From Caldimonas thermodepolymerans (GTDB lineage Bacteria > Pseudomonadota > Gammaproteobacteria > Burkholderiales > Burkholderiaceae_C), in NCBI RefSeq assembly GCF_015476235.1, contig NZ_CP064338.1, positions 1,860,001 through 1,924,000 on the forward strand: a DNA stretch of 64,000 bases, read 5' to 3'. The notes beneath the pieces are model-generated. The model searched no databases. It had not been told where the DNA came from and saw only the letters and a list, made by a program, of their open reading frames with translations. Positions 8,594-17,021 of the stretch are shown piece by piece (the first letter of the stretch is position 1; each line of letters starts with the position of its first letter). The translations under genes and the position numbers were made by a program.

Positions 8594-10603
8594 CTACTGC
8601 ATCACTTCATCGTGCTGGCGCAGGTAGACGCAGTGCGGATGGTTCACGAATTGCGCCTGCCGGCATTGCGTCTGCATGCAGTAGTAGAGGGCGAAGTTCG
8701 TGCGTGTGCCGCAGGCGGCGCGCGGGCTGCTCGGGCGCGCGACGACGCTGGTGCGGGTGATATCGGGCTCGGCGTCCTCCTCGGGCGGGTCCCGGGACGC
8801 CTCGGCGCGCGGCGGGGCCGCGGGCGCAGCAGGCGCTGCGGGCGTTGCCGCCTGGGGCGGGGCGGCCGGTGCGGACGGTTGCACCTCGACGATCTGCGGC
8901 GCGGTGCTTTCCGCACGCGTCGAGACCGGATCGGCATGCGGCGTCGGCCCGGCGGCAACGGGGGTGTCGGGTGGGGCGGCGGGAGCGGGCGCCGGCACGG
9001 GTGGCGACGGTGCCGGGGTGGCCTGCGCCGTCACCGGGGCGGGCGAGGGGACGGCCGCGGACGGGGCAGTGGCCGTGGCGGCCTCGGGCGCCGGGCCGGC
9101 GTCCGGCGCCAGCGGCGTGTTGGCCAGGCGCTCGAGCAGTTGCTGCGTCGTCCAGCGTTCCTGCCACTGCCAGGCGGCTGCACCCAGGACGAGCAGGATC
9201 GCCAGCGCAGCCATCCAGCGCGTGGTTGCCGGGCCACGCCTGGCCGCTGCGCGACGCTGCAGGTCGTCCTCGTCCGGGCGCATCGTCCCCCAGGCGGCAT
9301 CGGGGCGGTCGTCGGGCAGGGAGCCGAGCGCCGCATCGAGCGCGGCCATCACGGCGGCGTCCGAAGGCACCTCCTCCGACAGCGTGGGCGGCACGGCCCC
9401 GGGGGCTGCCGCAGGCGAGGTGGCGGCCGGGGGACGGGCCGGTGCTGCCGCAGGCGGCGGTGTTCCGGCAGGAGGCTGCGGCGTGGCAGGCGCCACGGTG
9501 GCAGGCGGGATGGAGGCGAACCACGCGGGTTCGGCCGCCGGTGCCGGTTCCGGCGCGACGGGCGGCCGGATGGCCGTCGCCTCCGGCGGGGCGGCAGGGG
9601 GCGCTGCGACCCGGGGGCGACGCGGCGGCACCCAGCCCGGGGCGTCGAGTGCGTCGCGCAGCTGGGTGACGGTCTGCGGCCGGTCCTGCGGGCGCACGGC
9701 CAGGGCCCACTCGATCGCCGCGAGGAAGGACGGGCTGTAGCGCAGGTCGGTGAAGGTCTGCTGCAGCGAGGCGGCGACTTCGGCGAGCGGGCGCAGCTGG
9801 TCGTCGACGGCGCGTACCGTGGAGGGCAGCGGGGACCGCCCGCTGATCAGGTAGTACATCACCGCGCCGAGCGCGTAGAGGTCGGTCCAGGGCCCCTGCT
9901 GCAGGTGTCCGGCCTCGGCGTACTGCTCGATCGGCGCGTAGGCCGGCTTGAGGATGGCCGTCAGCGTCTGGGTGCGATCACCGATGACGCGCCGCGCCGC
10001 GCCGAAATCCAGCAGCACCGGCCGGCCGTCCGGCAGCACCAGGACGTTGTCGGGCGCGATGTCGCGGTGGTAGCAGGAGCTCGCGTGCAGCACCTCGAGC
10101 GCGCCCATCAGCGACAGCAGCAGCTGGCGCAGCCAGGCTTCGTCGGGCGGCCGGGTCATCGCAAGGCGTGCGGCGGCGACGGTCGTGCCTTCGTAGTACG
10201 GCATCACCATGTAGGCGGTGCCGTTGGCTTCCCAGAAGCGGTAGACGCGCACCAGCGACGGATGGTCGAAGCGGGCCAGCAGGCGCGCCTCGTTGACGAA
10301 GGAGCGCAGCCCCAGCTTGAAGGTCTCGGCGTGCGAGGTGGCGCGCAGCGTGACGGCGGCGCGTGCCCCGCGCGCGGCCAGCGCCGCCGGCAGGTACTCC
10401 TTGATCGCCACGTGGCGCTGCAGGCCGTGGTCCGCTGCGAGGTAGACGATGCCGAAGCCGCCTTCGCCGAGCACCCGCACCACCTCGTACTCGGCCAACC
10501 GCGTGCCGGGCGGCAGCGCGTCCTGGCTGGGCATCAACGTCTGGGTCGGCTGGAACGCCGGGTCGAACGGATCCGGCGCCGCAGGTGGACGGGGGTGGTT
10601 CAT
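8594..10603 (-). CDS. Membrane-anchored Hanks-type Ser/Thr protein kinase
   Basis: A 669-residue protein. The kinase domain (about 38-300) has the glycine loop LGEGGFGIVY, the Lys in VAIKEYLP, the catalytic HRD in YHRDIAPDNVLV and DFG in LLDFGAAR. The HRD loop reads HRDIAPDN rather than the common HRDLKPEN, the form seen in many proteobacterial kinases. Next come a Pro/Ala-rich linker, one membrane helix (about 475-492), a second Pro/Ala-rich linker, and a short C-terminal domain with four cysteines ending at the C-terminus. The C-terminal part would be periplasmic. No cognate PP2C phosphatase or forkhead protein is adjacent, so its targets are unknown. Confidence 0.92.
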   Translation of the reverse strand: MNHPRPPAAPDPFDPAFQPTQTLMPSQDALPPGTRLAEYEVVRVLGEGGFGIVYLAADHGLQRHVAIKEYLPAALAARGARAAVTLRATSHAETFKLGLRSFVNEARLLARFDHPSLVRVYRFWEANGTAYMVMPYYEGTTVAAARLAMTRPPDEAWLRQLLLSLMGALEVLHASSCYHRDIAPDNVLVLPDGRPVLLDFGAARRVIGDRTQTLTAILKPAYAPIEQYAEAGHLQQGPWTDLYALGAVMYYLISGRSPLPSTVRAVDDQLRPLAEVAASLQQTFTDLRYSPSFLAAIEWALAVRPQDRPQTVTQLRDALDAPGWVPPRRPRVAAPPAAPPEATAIRPPVAPEPAPAAEPAWFASIPPATVAPATPQPPAGTPPPAAAPARPPAATSPAAAPGAVPPTLSEEVPSDAAVMAALDAALGSLPDDRPDAAWGTMRPDEDDLQRRAAARRGPATTRWMAALAILLVLGAAAWQWQERWTTQQLLERLANTPLAPDAGPAPEAATATAPSAAVPSPAPVTAQATPAPSPPVPAPAPAAPPDTPVAAGPTPHADPVSTRAESTAPQIVEVQPSAPAAPPQAATPAAPAAPAAPPRAEASRDPPEEDAEPDITRTSVVARPSSPRAACGTRTNFALYYCMQTQCRQAQFVNHPHCVYLRQHDEVMQ

Positions 10604-10953
10604 CGATCAGGCCAGTTCGGGCTTGGAAGCCCAGCAGGAACCGAGCCATCGCTCAGCAGATGTCTGGTGTTTATAGACGAAAGCGCTGCGCGCAACCGTA
10701 GCGAAGGGTGACCTGCACCAGGGACATTCCGGCGTGCGCTTGTCCCTGCCCGCGGGTGGGTCATGCCACGCGCCAGCGGCCCGCGCAGGGGCGGCGGGCC
10801 ATGCGGGCGGCATCCACGGGCCGGCAGCGTTGCTTCACCCCAACGGCATGCCGACTAGTCCTCCCGGCGCCCGCGCTTCGTGGGATGCTTGCGGTCCCGT
10901 ACCGGAACCGCAACGCCTGACGGCGCGAGCGGCTCAGCTGCCGAGGTGCCACC
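10604..10953. other. Intergenic region upstream of the Ser/Thr kinase
   Basis: 350 bases without a convincing gene. It must contain the kinase promoter (minus strand). No sigma-70 hexamers or repeats stand out. Confidence 0.4.
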
Positions 10954-11193
10954 ATGCCGCACGTCCTTCGCGATGCTTTCATGCTGTTGCACCATGTCGC
11001 CCGTCTGGTCCTGCCGCTGATGCGTCGCCGGCGCGGCGTCGCGGCGGGACCGAACGATGCCGCGGGGTTCAAGGGACCGTCGGCGCGCGTCGGCTTCCTG
11101 CCCCAGGCAGACTTCCAGGACACGCTGCCGCGCATCCACCCGGTGCCGGAGCTCCCGCCCACGGGCCGTGACGGCCCGTCCGCGCGGCACTGA
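10954..11193 (+). CDS. Possible small hypothetical protein (79 aa)
   Basis: An open frame of 79 codons with a helix-like N-terminus (LRDAFMLLHHVARLVLPLM) followed by a basic patch and a polar tail. It lies 57 bases upstream of the phosphoribosyltransferase gene on the same strand. The ribosome site is weak (GAGG about 7 bases before the ATG). GC-rich DNA often has frames of this length by chance, so this is a tentative call. Confidence 0.35.
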   Translation: MPHVLRDAFMLLHHVARLVLPLMRRRRGVAAGPNDAAGFKGPSARVGFLPQADFQDTLPRIHPVPELPPTGRDGPSARH

Positions 11194-11250
11194 GCGCCGC
11201 GGCACCTGGCGGGCCAGCGCGCGACGTGGCCAGGCGCGGGGCAGGTCATC

Positions 11251-11913
11251 ATGGAGCCTCTGTTCGACGATCGAGCCCATGCCGGGCGGTTGCTCGCGCC
11301 GCGGGTGCAGGCGCTGGGCTGGCCGCATCCCCTCGTGGTCGCGCTGCCGCGCGGCGGCGTGGCCGTGGCGACCGAGGTGGCGCGGCGCCTGCAGGTGCCG
11401 CTGGAGCTGCTGCTGGTGCGCAAGATCGGCGCGCCGTGGCAGCCGGAGCGCGCCGTCGCCGCGGTGGTCGACGGCCTGCCGCCCGAGCTGGTGGTCGACG
11501 AGTCCGGCCTCGCGCAGGCGGGCGTCGAGCGCGCGCATGTCGAGGCCCAGGTGCGGGAAGCGGTGAACGAGATCGAACGGCGGCGCGCCGCCTACCTCGG
11601 CGACCGCCGCACGGCCGAGGTGGCCGGGCGCGACGTGGTGCTGGTCGACGACGGCCTGGCCACCGGCACCACTGCCCGTGCGGCCCTGCGGGCGCTGCGG
11701 CAGCGGGGGGCCCGGCGGCTGGCGCTGGCCGTGCCGGTGGGCGCGGCCGACAGCGTGGCCGCCTTGCAGGGCGAGGCGGACGAGATCGTCTGCCTGGCCA
11801 CGCCGCGGTCGTTCTTTGCGGTCAGCCCGTACTACCGGCGTTTCGAGCAGCTCACCGACGCGCAAGTGATCGGGCTGCTGCGCCAGGCGGCCACGGACCC
11901 CGGTCGCGCGTGA
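11251..11913 (+). CDS. Phosphoribosyltransferase-domain protein
   Basis: A 220-residue protein with the type I PRTase signature VVLVDDGLATGTTARAA (about 129-145), which binds the PRPP phosphate and ribose hydroxyls, and the N-terminal block VVALPRGGVAVATEVA. The hood differs from that of known purine or pyrimidine salvage enzymes. Members of this family are often found as stress-associated genes of unknown substrate, alone or fused to hydrolases. A substrate should not be assigned. Confidence 0.85.
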   Translation: MEPLFDDRAHAGRLLAPRVQALGWPHPLVVALPRGGVAVATEVARRLQVPLELLLVRKIGAPWQPERAVAAVVDGLPPELVVDESGLAQAGVERAHVEAQVREAVNEIERRRAAYLGDRRTAEVAGRDVVLVDDGLATGTTARAALRALRQRGARRLALAVPVGAADSVAALQGEADEIVCLATPRSFFAVSPYYRRFEQLTDAQVIGLLRQAATDPGRA

Positions 11914-12147
11914 GCCTGGTGCCGCATGCAGCAGCCGTGTTCAGCTGCGTTTCAGCATCGGTTCGCGCTCGTGCCGCGGTGCCGGCGTGACCGGTGTCGC
12001 GTTCCCTCCACAGTGCTCGTCGACCGACTGTGACATCGGTGGGGAAGCCGCGGGGAACGAGCGGTCCATCCGGTTTTCCGGGATCGCCAAGCGCCTCCAC
12101 CCGCGCTAGCCTTGGCCGCCTCGAACATCCATGGAGGGAAGCCGGAC

Positions 12148-13368
12148 ATGAAGAACAGTGCAGCCCGACGGGCCCTGCGGTGGGGCGCGGCCCTGATGTT
12201 GTCCTGGTGTGCCGCGGCCGGCCACGCGCAGCCCCAGCCTCTGCGCATCGGGCTGGTCGGGCCGTTTTCCGGCGGCTCCGGCGACTTCGGCAACAGTGCC
12301 CGGTTCGGCGCCGAGCTGGCGGTCAAGGAGATCAATGCCGTGGGCGGCTTCCTGGGACGGCCGCTGGAACTGGTGATCCGCGACGACCAGGCGGTGCCCG
12401 ACGTCGGACGCCAGGCCGCCGAGGACCTGGTGCTCAAGGAGAAGGTCGCCTTCACGATCGGCTACTGCAACACCGGCGTGGCGATGAAGGCGCTGGACGT
12501 GTTCCAGGACAACAAGCACCTGCTGATGGTGCCGTGCTCGCAGGGCACGGCGGTCACCACCAAGTACCCGCCGGCGCAGAGCTACATCTTCCGCGTCGCG
12601 CCGCCGGACCTGCTGAACGCGAAGTTCCTGATCGCCGAGATCGTCGACCGCCGCAAGCTGCAGCGCGTTGCCATCTTCGCCGACGAGACGGGGTACGGCG
12701 AGGGCGGGCTGCAGGACCTGAGCGCCGAACTTGCCAAGCGGGGCCTCAAGCCGGTGTACGTGGCGCGTTTCCCGCTGGGGGTGACCTCGCTGCACGCGCA
12801 GATGCGCGCGGCGCGCGACGCGGGCGCGGACGCGATCGTGGCCTACACCGTGGGCCCCGAGCAGGCCGTGGCGGTGCGCAGCCGGCTGGAAGTGGGCTAC
12901 ACGGCGCCGTTCTTCGCGCCGTGGACGCTGTCGTTCCGCAGCGTGCTGGAGAACGCCGGCCAGGCGGCCGTGGAGGGCACGATGATGGTCCAGACCATCA
13001 TCCAGGACAACCACAACGAGCGGCGCGCCTCGTTCCTGGCGCGCTACTTCAAGCATTCGAACGAGACGCGCATCGGCTCGCTGATGGCCGCGGCGCAGAC
13101 CTACGATGCGGTGCACCTGATGCTGTGGGCGCTGTTCCAGACCAAGGGTGACACCTCCGGCGACGCGCTCAAGCGCGCGCTGGAGACCCTCGAGCGGCCC
13201 TACCAGGGCGTGGTGACCACCTACGCGCGCCCGTTCAGCGACAAGGACCACGACGCCATTGCCGCCAACATGCTGTGGCTGGGCGTGTGGCGCAAGGGCC
13301 AGATCGAGTACTACTACCAGGACGACGCCCGGCGCACGGGGGTGGTGCGGCGCAAGGACGCGCAGTGA
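12148..13368 (+). CDS. ABC transporter substrate-binding protein (Leu/Ile/Val-type)
   Basis: A 406-residue type I periplasmic binding protein with a signal peptide (residues 1-26, ending at AGHAQ). It opens its mature part with LRIGLVGPFSGGSGDFG, as in the branched-chain amino acid / amide binding family (HAAT). The start is supported by GGAGG upstream. No permease or ATPase gene is next to it, so it is either an orphan component or works with a transporter elsewhere. Ligand unknown; branched-chain amino acids, amides or aromatic compounds are all possible. Confidence 0.88.
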   Translation: MKNSAARRALRWGAALMLSWCAAAGHAQPQPLRIGLVGPFSGGSGDFGNSARFGAELAVKEINAVGGFLGRPLELVIRDDQAVPDVGRQAAEDLVLKEKVAFTIGYCNTGVAMKALDVFQDNKHLLMVPCSQGTAVTTKYPPAQSYIFRVAPPDLLNAKFLIAEIVDRRKLQRVAIFADETGYGEGGLQDLSAELAKRGLKPVYVARFPLGVTSLHAQMRAARDAGADAIVAYTVGPEQAVAVRSRLEVGYTAPFFAPWTLSFRSVLENAGQAAVEGTMMVQTIIQDNHNERRASFLARYFKHSNETRIGSLMAAAQTYDAVHLMLWALFQTKGDTSGDALKRALETLERPYQGVVTTYARPFSDKDHDAIAANMLWLGVWRKGQIEYYYQDDARRTGVVRRKDAQ

Positions 13369-13380
13369 GGCCGTGAACCC

Positions 13381-13399
13381 GCGGGCCCGGCCGGCCCGC
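13381..13399. terminator. GC hairpin between convergent genes
   Basis: GCGGGCC and GGCCCGC form a perfect 7-bp stem with a 5-base loop in the 42-base gap between two convergent genes. No T-run on either side. Confidence 0.35.
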
Positions 13400-13410
13400 A
13401 CCCGGCGCTG

Positions 13411-13902
13411 TCAGCCGAGCGTGTCGACCAGCAGGGCCTGCAGCAGGTAGGTCCGGCCGGCGCAGCCGGGCAGGCCCGGCTCGGCGTCGGCTTCGGCCTG
13501 CAGGTCCGGCAGCAGGTCGCACAGGTCGGCGTGCACCGGCACGCCGGTCTCGCGGCGCAGCGTGCACACCAGCTCGGCCGGCATGCCTTCGCACAGGATC
13601 GCGTCGTACAGGCGCCCGAGCATGCGCGCCGTCGTGGGGTCGTGCAGCCCGGCTTCCGAGGGGCGGATGCGCGCGACCTGCGCGCCCGCTTCGGTGGCGG
13701 CCCGGATCAGGTCGCGCGTGTCGTCGGCATCGTACGACTCGCTCAGCAGGGCGATGTTCTTGCCCCGCAGGGGGCGTTGGGGGGCCCCGGCATCGGCTGC
13801 CTGATACAGCGCCTGGGCCGCGTCCAGCAGCCGGCGCCTGCCGTCGACGGTGGTGAAGGGCAGGGAAGGCGCGGGACGGCGGTGGTCGAGGTTGGAATTC
13901 AT
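13411..13902 (-). CDS. Ornithine carbamoyltransferase-like fragment protein
   Basis: A 163-residue protein. The segment RGKNIALLSESYDADDTRDL and the following helix (ATEAGAQVARIRPSE) line up with the carbamoyl-phosphate-binding domain of ornithine carbamoyltransferases. The catalytic STRT loop, however, reads SYDADDTR and the ornithine-binding half is missing. It is probably not an active transcarbamylase; a decayed or repurposed paralogue is more likely. The resemblance is by eye. No strong ribosome site precedes the ATG at 13902. Confidence 0.55.
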   Translation of the reverse strand: MNSNLDHRRPAPSLPFTTVDGRRRLLDAAQALYQAADAGAPQRPLRGKNIALLSESYDADDTRDLIRAATEAGAQVARIRPSEAGLHDPTTARMLGRLYDAILCEGMPAELVCTLRRETGVPVHADLCDLLPDLQAEADAEPGLPGCAGRTYLLQALLVDTLG

Positions 13903-13969
13903 GGAAACACGCAACGGCACTGCTGCAGTGCTCGTCCCGCGTAGGCTAGCGGCGCGGCCGGCATTCTTT

Positions 13970-13988
13970 TTGACAACCGTCAACGGTT
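13970..13988. promoter_or_regulatory. Fnr/Crp-type palindrome upstream of the regulator gene
   Basis: TTGAC-N4-GTCAA (13970-13983) is a perfect dyad that differs from the FNR consensus TTGAT-N4-ATCAA at the fifth base of each arm. It overlaps a second dyad, AACCGT-CA-ACGGTT (13975-13988). It lies about 165 bases upstream of the Fnr-family gene and 68 bases upstream of the divergent gene at 13902. Autoregulation is an inference. Confidence 0.45.
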
Positions 13989-14150
13989 TCGCCGCTCTAG
14001 GGGTTGACACGTACCGTATACAAACCGTTTACCCAGCGTTACCGAGCGAGCCCGTGCATTGGCATGGTGTTGACCGTGGCTTCCTAGAGTGACGCCATCG
14101 GACGAGGCGAGACCCGACGTCCGGTGACCGAACCAGAGGAGCCCATGACC

Positions 14151-14930
14151 ATGCTTTCGATTGCTGCCCCCACCCCTGCCGTTGTCCGCGTTCCGCACAC
14201 GGCCCGGCATGTCGATCGCGCGGCGCCCCAGACGGCCGGTGCACACATTGCCGAGGCGTTGAAGCTGCTGCAGGACACCCTGCCGATCCAGCGTCGCCTG
14301 GTGCATGCCGGGGACACGATCTACCAGGCGGGCGAGCGCTTCGGCTGCCTGCACGTGGTGCATTCGGGCATCTTCAAGATCATCACGTACTCGGCCGACG
14401 GTCGCGAGCAGGTCGCCGGCTTCCACTTCAAGGGCGACTGGATGGGCTTCGACGGCATCGCCAACGGCCGCTACGGCTGCGACGCGGTGGCGATGGACAC
14501 GGCCGAGGTGTGGTCGTTCCGCTACGACACGCTGCTGCAGGCCTGTGTCGAGCATCCCGAGCTGCTGGCGCTGGTACACGCCGCGATGAGCCGCGAGATC
14601 ACCCGCGACCGTGACTCGCTGCTGTCGCTGTGCACGCTGTCCGCCGATGCGCGCGTGGCCGACTTCCTGCGCTACTGGGCCGAGTCGCTCGCCGCACGCG
14701 GCCTGCGCACCGACCAGATCACGCTGCGCCTGACCCGCGCCGAGATCGGCAACTACCTGGGCATGAAGCTGGAGACCGTCAGCCGCGCGATGTCGCGCCT
14801 GGCGCGCGAGAAGGTGATCCGCTTTGCCGAACGCGGCCGCCGCGAACTGCAGATCCCGGACATCGACGCGCTGCGCGAGTTCGTGCAGCGCAGCCTGGGT
14901 GCACCGGCGGCCTCGCGCACGCTCCAGTGA
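14151..14930 (+). CDS. Crp/Fnr-family transcriptional regulator, without Fe-S cysteines
   Basis: A 259-residue protein with a cyclic-nucleotide-type sensory beta-barrel (about 40-150), a long dimer helix and a C-terminal winged helix. The recognition region RAEIGNYLGMKLETVSRAM keeps the Glu-x-x-Ser-Arg pattern by which FNR reads TTGAT half-sites. The N-terminal cysteine cluster that holds the 4Fe-4S centre in FNR is absent; cysteines occur only at scattered positions. A direct oxygen sensor of the FNR kind is therefore unlikely. An alternative start lies 6 bases upstream at 14145; GAGGAG (14136-14141) is better spaced for 14151. The gene abuts the convergent kinase gene without a gap. Confidence 0.9.
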   Translation: MLSIAAPTPAVVRVPHTARHVDRAAPQTAGAHIAEALKLLQDTLPIQRRLVHAGDTIYQAGERFGCLHVVHSGIFKIITYSADGREQVAGFHFKGDWMGFDGIANGRYGCDAVAMDTAEVWSFRYDTLLQACVEHPELLALVHAAMSREITRDRDSLLSLCTLSADARVADFLRYWAESLAARGLRTDQITLRLTRAEIGNYLGMKLETVSRAMSRLAREKVIRFAERGRRELQIPDIDALREFVQRSLGAPAASRTLQ

Positions 14931-17021
14931 TCACCCTGCGCGCACGGCCGCCAGGGCCCGCGCCAGCGCCTGGGCCAACGCGGCCTTGGTGAACGGTTTG
15001 GGCAGCAGCTCGCAACGCAGGCCGGGGTCGCTGACGTCGGCCTGCGCCAGTTCCGACGAGTAGCCCGACATCAGCAGCACCGCCAGCTTCGGGCGGCGAG
15101 CGCGCACCTGGCGCACCAGCTCCGTGCCGCGCATGCCGGGGCCGAGCGCGACGTCGCTGAGCAGCGCGTCCAGTTCGGGTTCCGTGCCCAGCCGCACCAG
15201 CGCCTGTTCGGCGTTGGCACAGGCGATCACGCGGCACCCCAGTCCTTGCAGGAAGGCCTGCGCGACGGCGCGCACCTCCGGCTCGTCCTCCACCAGCAGC
15301 ACCTTCAGTCCTGGCGGCAGCAGGCCGGCTCCGCTCTCGTCCCCGCTGCCCGCGGCCTGGCGCTCCTGGTAGCGCGGGATGTAGAGCGTCACGGTGGTGC
15401 CCGCGCCCAGCGCGCTGTCGATCAGGATGGCGCCGTGCGACTGCTTGACGAAGCCGTACACCGTGCTCAACCCCAGCCCCGTGCCGCGGCCCGGCTCCTT
15501 GGTGGTGAAGAAGGGCTCGAAGGCGCGCTCCTTGACCGCGTCGGGCATGCCGGTGCCGGTGTCGCTGATCGCGATGGCGACGAACGCATGCATCGGCGGG
15601 GCGTCGGTGTCCAGGTCGCTGAGAGCGGCCGCAGGCAGCGTCTCGCAGGGGCGGCAGCTGAACGAGATCAGGCCCCCCTCGGGCATCGCGTCGCGCGCGT
15701 TGATCGCGATGTTGAGCAGCGCCGATTCCAGCTGGCCCGGGTCGGCCAGGCAGGGCGGGCAGTCGGGGGCCGCGTCGACCTCGATGCGCACGCGCTGGTC
15801 CAGGGTGCGGCGCAGCATGTCGGCCAGCGACTGCAGCATCGTCACGACGTCCACCCGCGACGGCCGCAGCACCTGGCGGCGCGAGAAGGCGAGCAGCTTG
15901 CCGGTGAGCTCGGCGCCGCGCCGGCTGGCCCGCGCGGCAGCCGCCACCAGCTGCTGCGCGTACGCGTCGCCCTCGACGGCGGGGTGTTCCTCCAGCACTT
16001 GCAGGTTGCCCTGGATGATGGTCAGCAGGTTGTTGAAGTCGTGCGCGATGCCGCCGGTCAGCTGGCCGACGCTTTCCAGGCGCTGGGCGTGCTGCAGCGC
16101 CTCCTCGCTTTGCGCGCGCTGCAGCGTCGAGGCCACCAGGTTGGCGAGCGACTCGACGAAGCGGATCTCGTCGTCGCCGAAGGTCTGTGCGCGGCGCGAG
16201 CGCACGGTCAGCACGCCGATGGCGCGGCCGCGGTCGGACAGCGGCACCGCCACCGCGCTCACCAGGCCGGCGCGAAGGTAGGCGTCAGGCACCGAGAAGC
16301 GCTGCTCGGCAGCATAGTTCTCGATGACCACCGGCCGGCCGGCGTTGAGCACGTAGCCGAGCGGCGTGTCAGGCAGGTTGGGCACGCGCGCCCCGACATG
16401 TTCCTCGTCCAGCAGCCCGATGCCGCTGGCCACGCGGAACGCGAGCCGGTCGGGCTCGAGCAGGAAGATCGCGCACAGGTCGGCTTCCAGGCCGTTGACG
16501 GCCACCGCCGGCACCTGCTGCAACAGCAGCTGCGGGTCGCGCGTGTCGACCGCCAGCCGCCCCATCTGCGCCACGTGTTCGCTGTAGCGGGCGCGCTGCA
16601 ACGCCTGCTTGACGCGCGGGTAGGCGCCGATGCCGCGGATCGCGGCCACCACGTACGGCAGGCCCTCGCCGTGCAGCGGGCTGAGCGCGATCTCGACCAT
16701 CACCTCGCTGCCGTCGCGGCGCTTGGCCACCAGCTCCATCTGCGTGCCCATGGGCCGTGGCCGCGGGTTGACGCCGTAGGCCGCGCGGTAGGCCGCATGG
16801 CGCGGCCGGATCGCGTCGGGCACCAGGGCCTCGACCGGCAGGCCGACCAGTTCGTCCGGGGCGTAGCCGAGCAGGTCCGAGGCCATCGGGTTGGCCATCA
16901 CGATCTGGCCGGTCGCGTCGACCAGCAGCAGCGCGTCGGGATAGGCCTTGAACAGGGCGCGGAAGACGCTCGGGTGGTCGACGTCGGGTCGCACCGAGCC
17001 GGGGGGAAGGTCGCCAGGCAT
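14931..17021 (-). CDS. Hybrid sensor histidine kinase (PAS-GAF-HisKA-HATPase-REC)
   Basis: A 696-residue soluble kinase. PAS domain at about 18-130; GAF at about 155-300; HisKA with the phospho-acceptor His in LTGGIAHDFNNLLT (near 325); ATPase with N box and G boxes (DTGTGMP, GTGLGLSTVYGF); C-terminal receiver (about 575-690) with phospho-acceptor Asp in LLSDVALG. No membrane segments, so it senses a cytoplasmic signal. Its ATG overlaps the upstream response-regulator stop codon by one base (TGATG) with GGAG 6 bases before it, so the pair is coupled and probably forms one pathway. The signal is unknown. Confidence 0.93.
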   Translation of the reverse strand: MPGDLPPGSVRPDVDHPSVFRALFKAYPDALLLVDATGQIVMANPMASDLLGYAPDELVGLPVEALVPDAIRPRHAAYRAAYGVNPRPRPMGTQMELVAKRRDGSEVMVEIALSPLHGEGLPYVVAAIRGIGAYPRVKQALQRARYSEHVAQMGRLAVDTRDPQLLLQQVPAVAVNGLEADLCAIFLLEPDRLAFRVASGIGLLDEEHVGARVPNLPDTPLGYVLNAGRPVVIENYAAEQRFSVPDAYLRAGLVSAVAVPLSDRGRAIGVLTVRSRRAQTFGDDEIRFVESLANLVASTLQRAQSEEALQHAQRLESVGQLTGGIAHDFNNLLTIIQGNLQVLEEHPAVEGDAYAQQLVAAAARASRRGAELTGKLLAFSRRQVLRPSRVDVVTMLQSLADMLRRTLDQRVRIEVDAAPDCPPCLADPGQLESALLNIAINARDAMPEGGLISFSCRPCETLPAAALSDLDTDAPPMHAFVAIAISDTGTGMPDAVKERAFEPFFTTKEPGRGTGLGLSTVYGFVKQSHGAILIDSALGAGTTVTLYIPRYQERQAAGSGDESGAGLLPPGLKVLLVEDEPEVRAVAQAFLQGLGCRVIACANAEQALVRLGTEPELDALLSDVALGPGMRGTELVRQVRARRPKLAVLLMSGYSSELAQADVSDPGLRCELLPKPFTKAALAQALARALAAVRAG

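Noticed and set aside
12148-13368. Amide-sensor AmiC-type regulator instead of a transport protein
   Set aside because: A signal peptide is present and no amiR-like partner is adjacent, so a periplasmic binding protein is preferred.
13997-14035. TTGACA at 14004 as a sigma-70 promoter of the Fnr-type gene
   Set aside because: The -35 is perfect but no acceptable -10 lies 16-18 bases downstream (best is GTTTAC), so it is not called.
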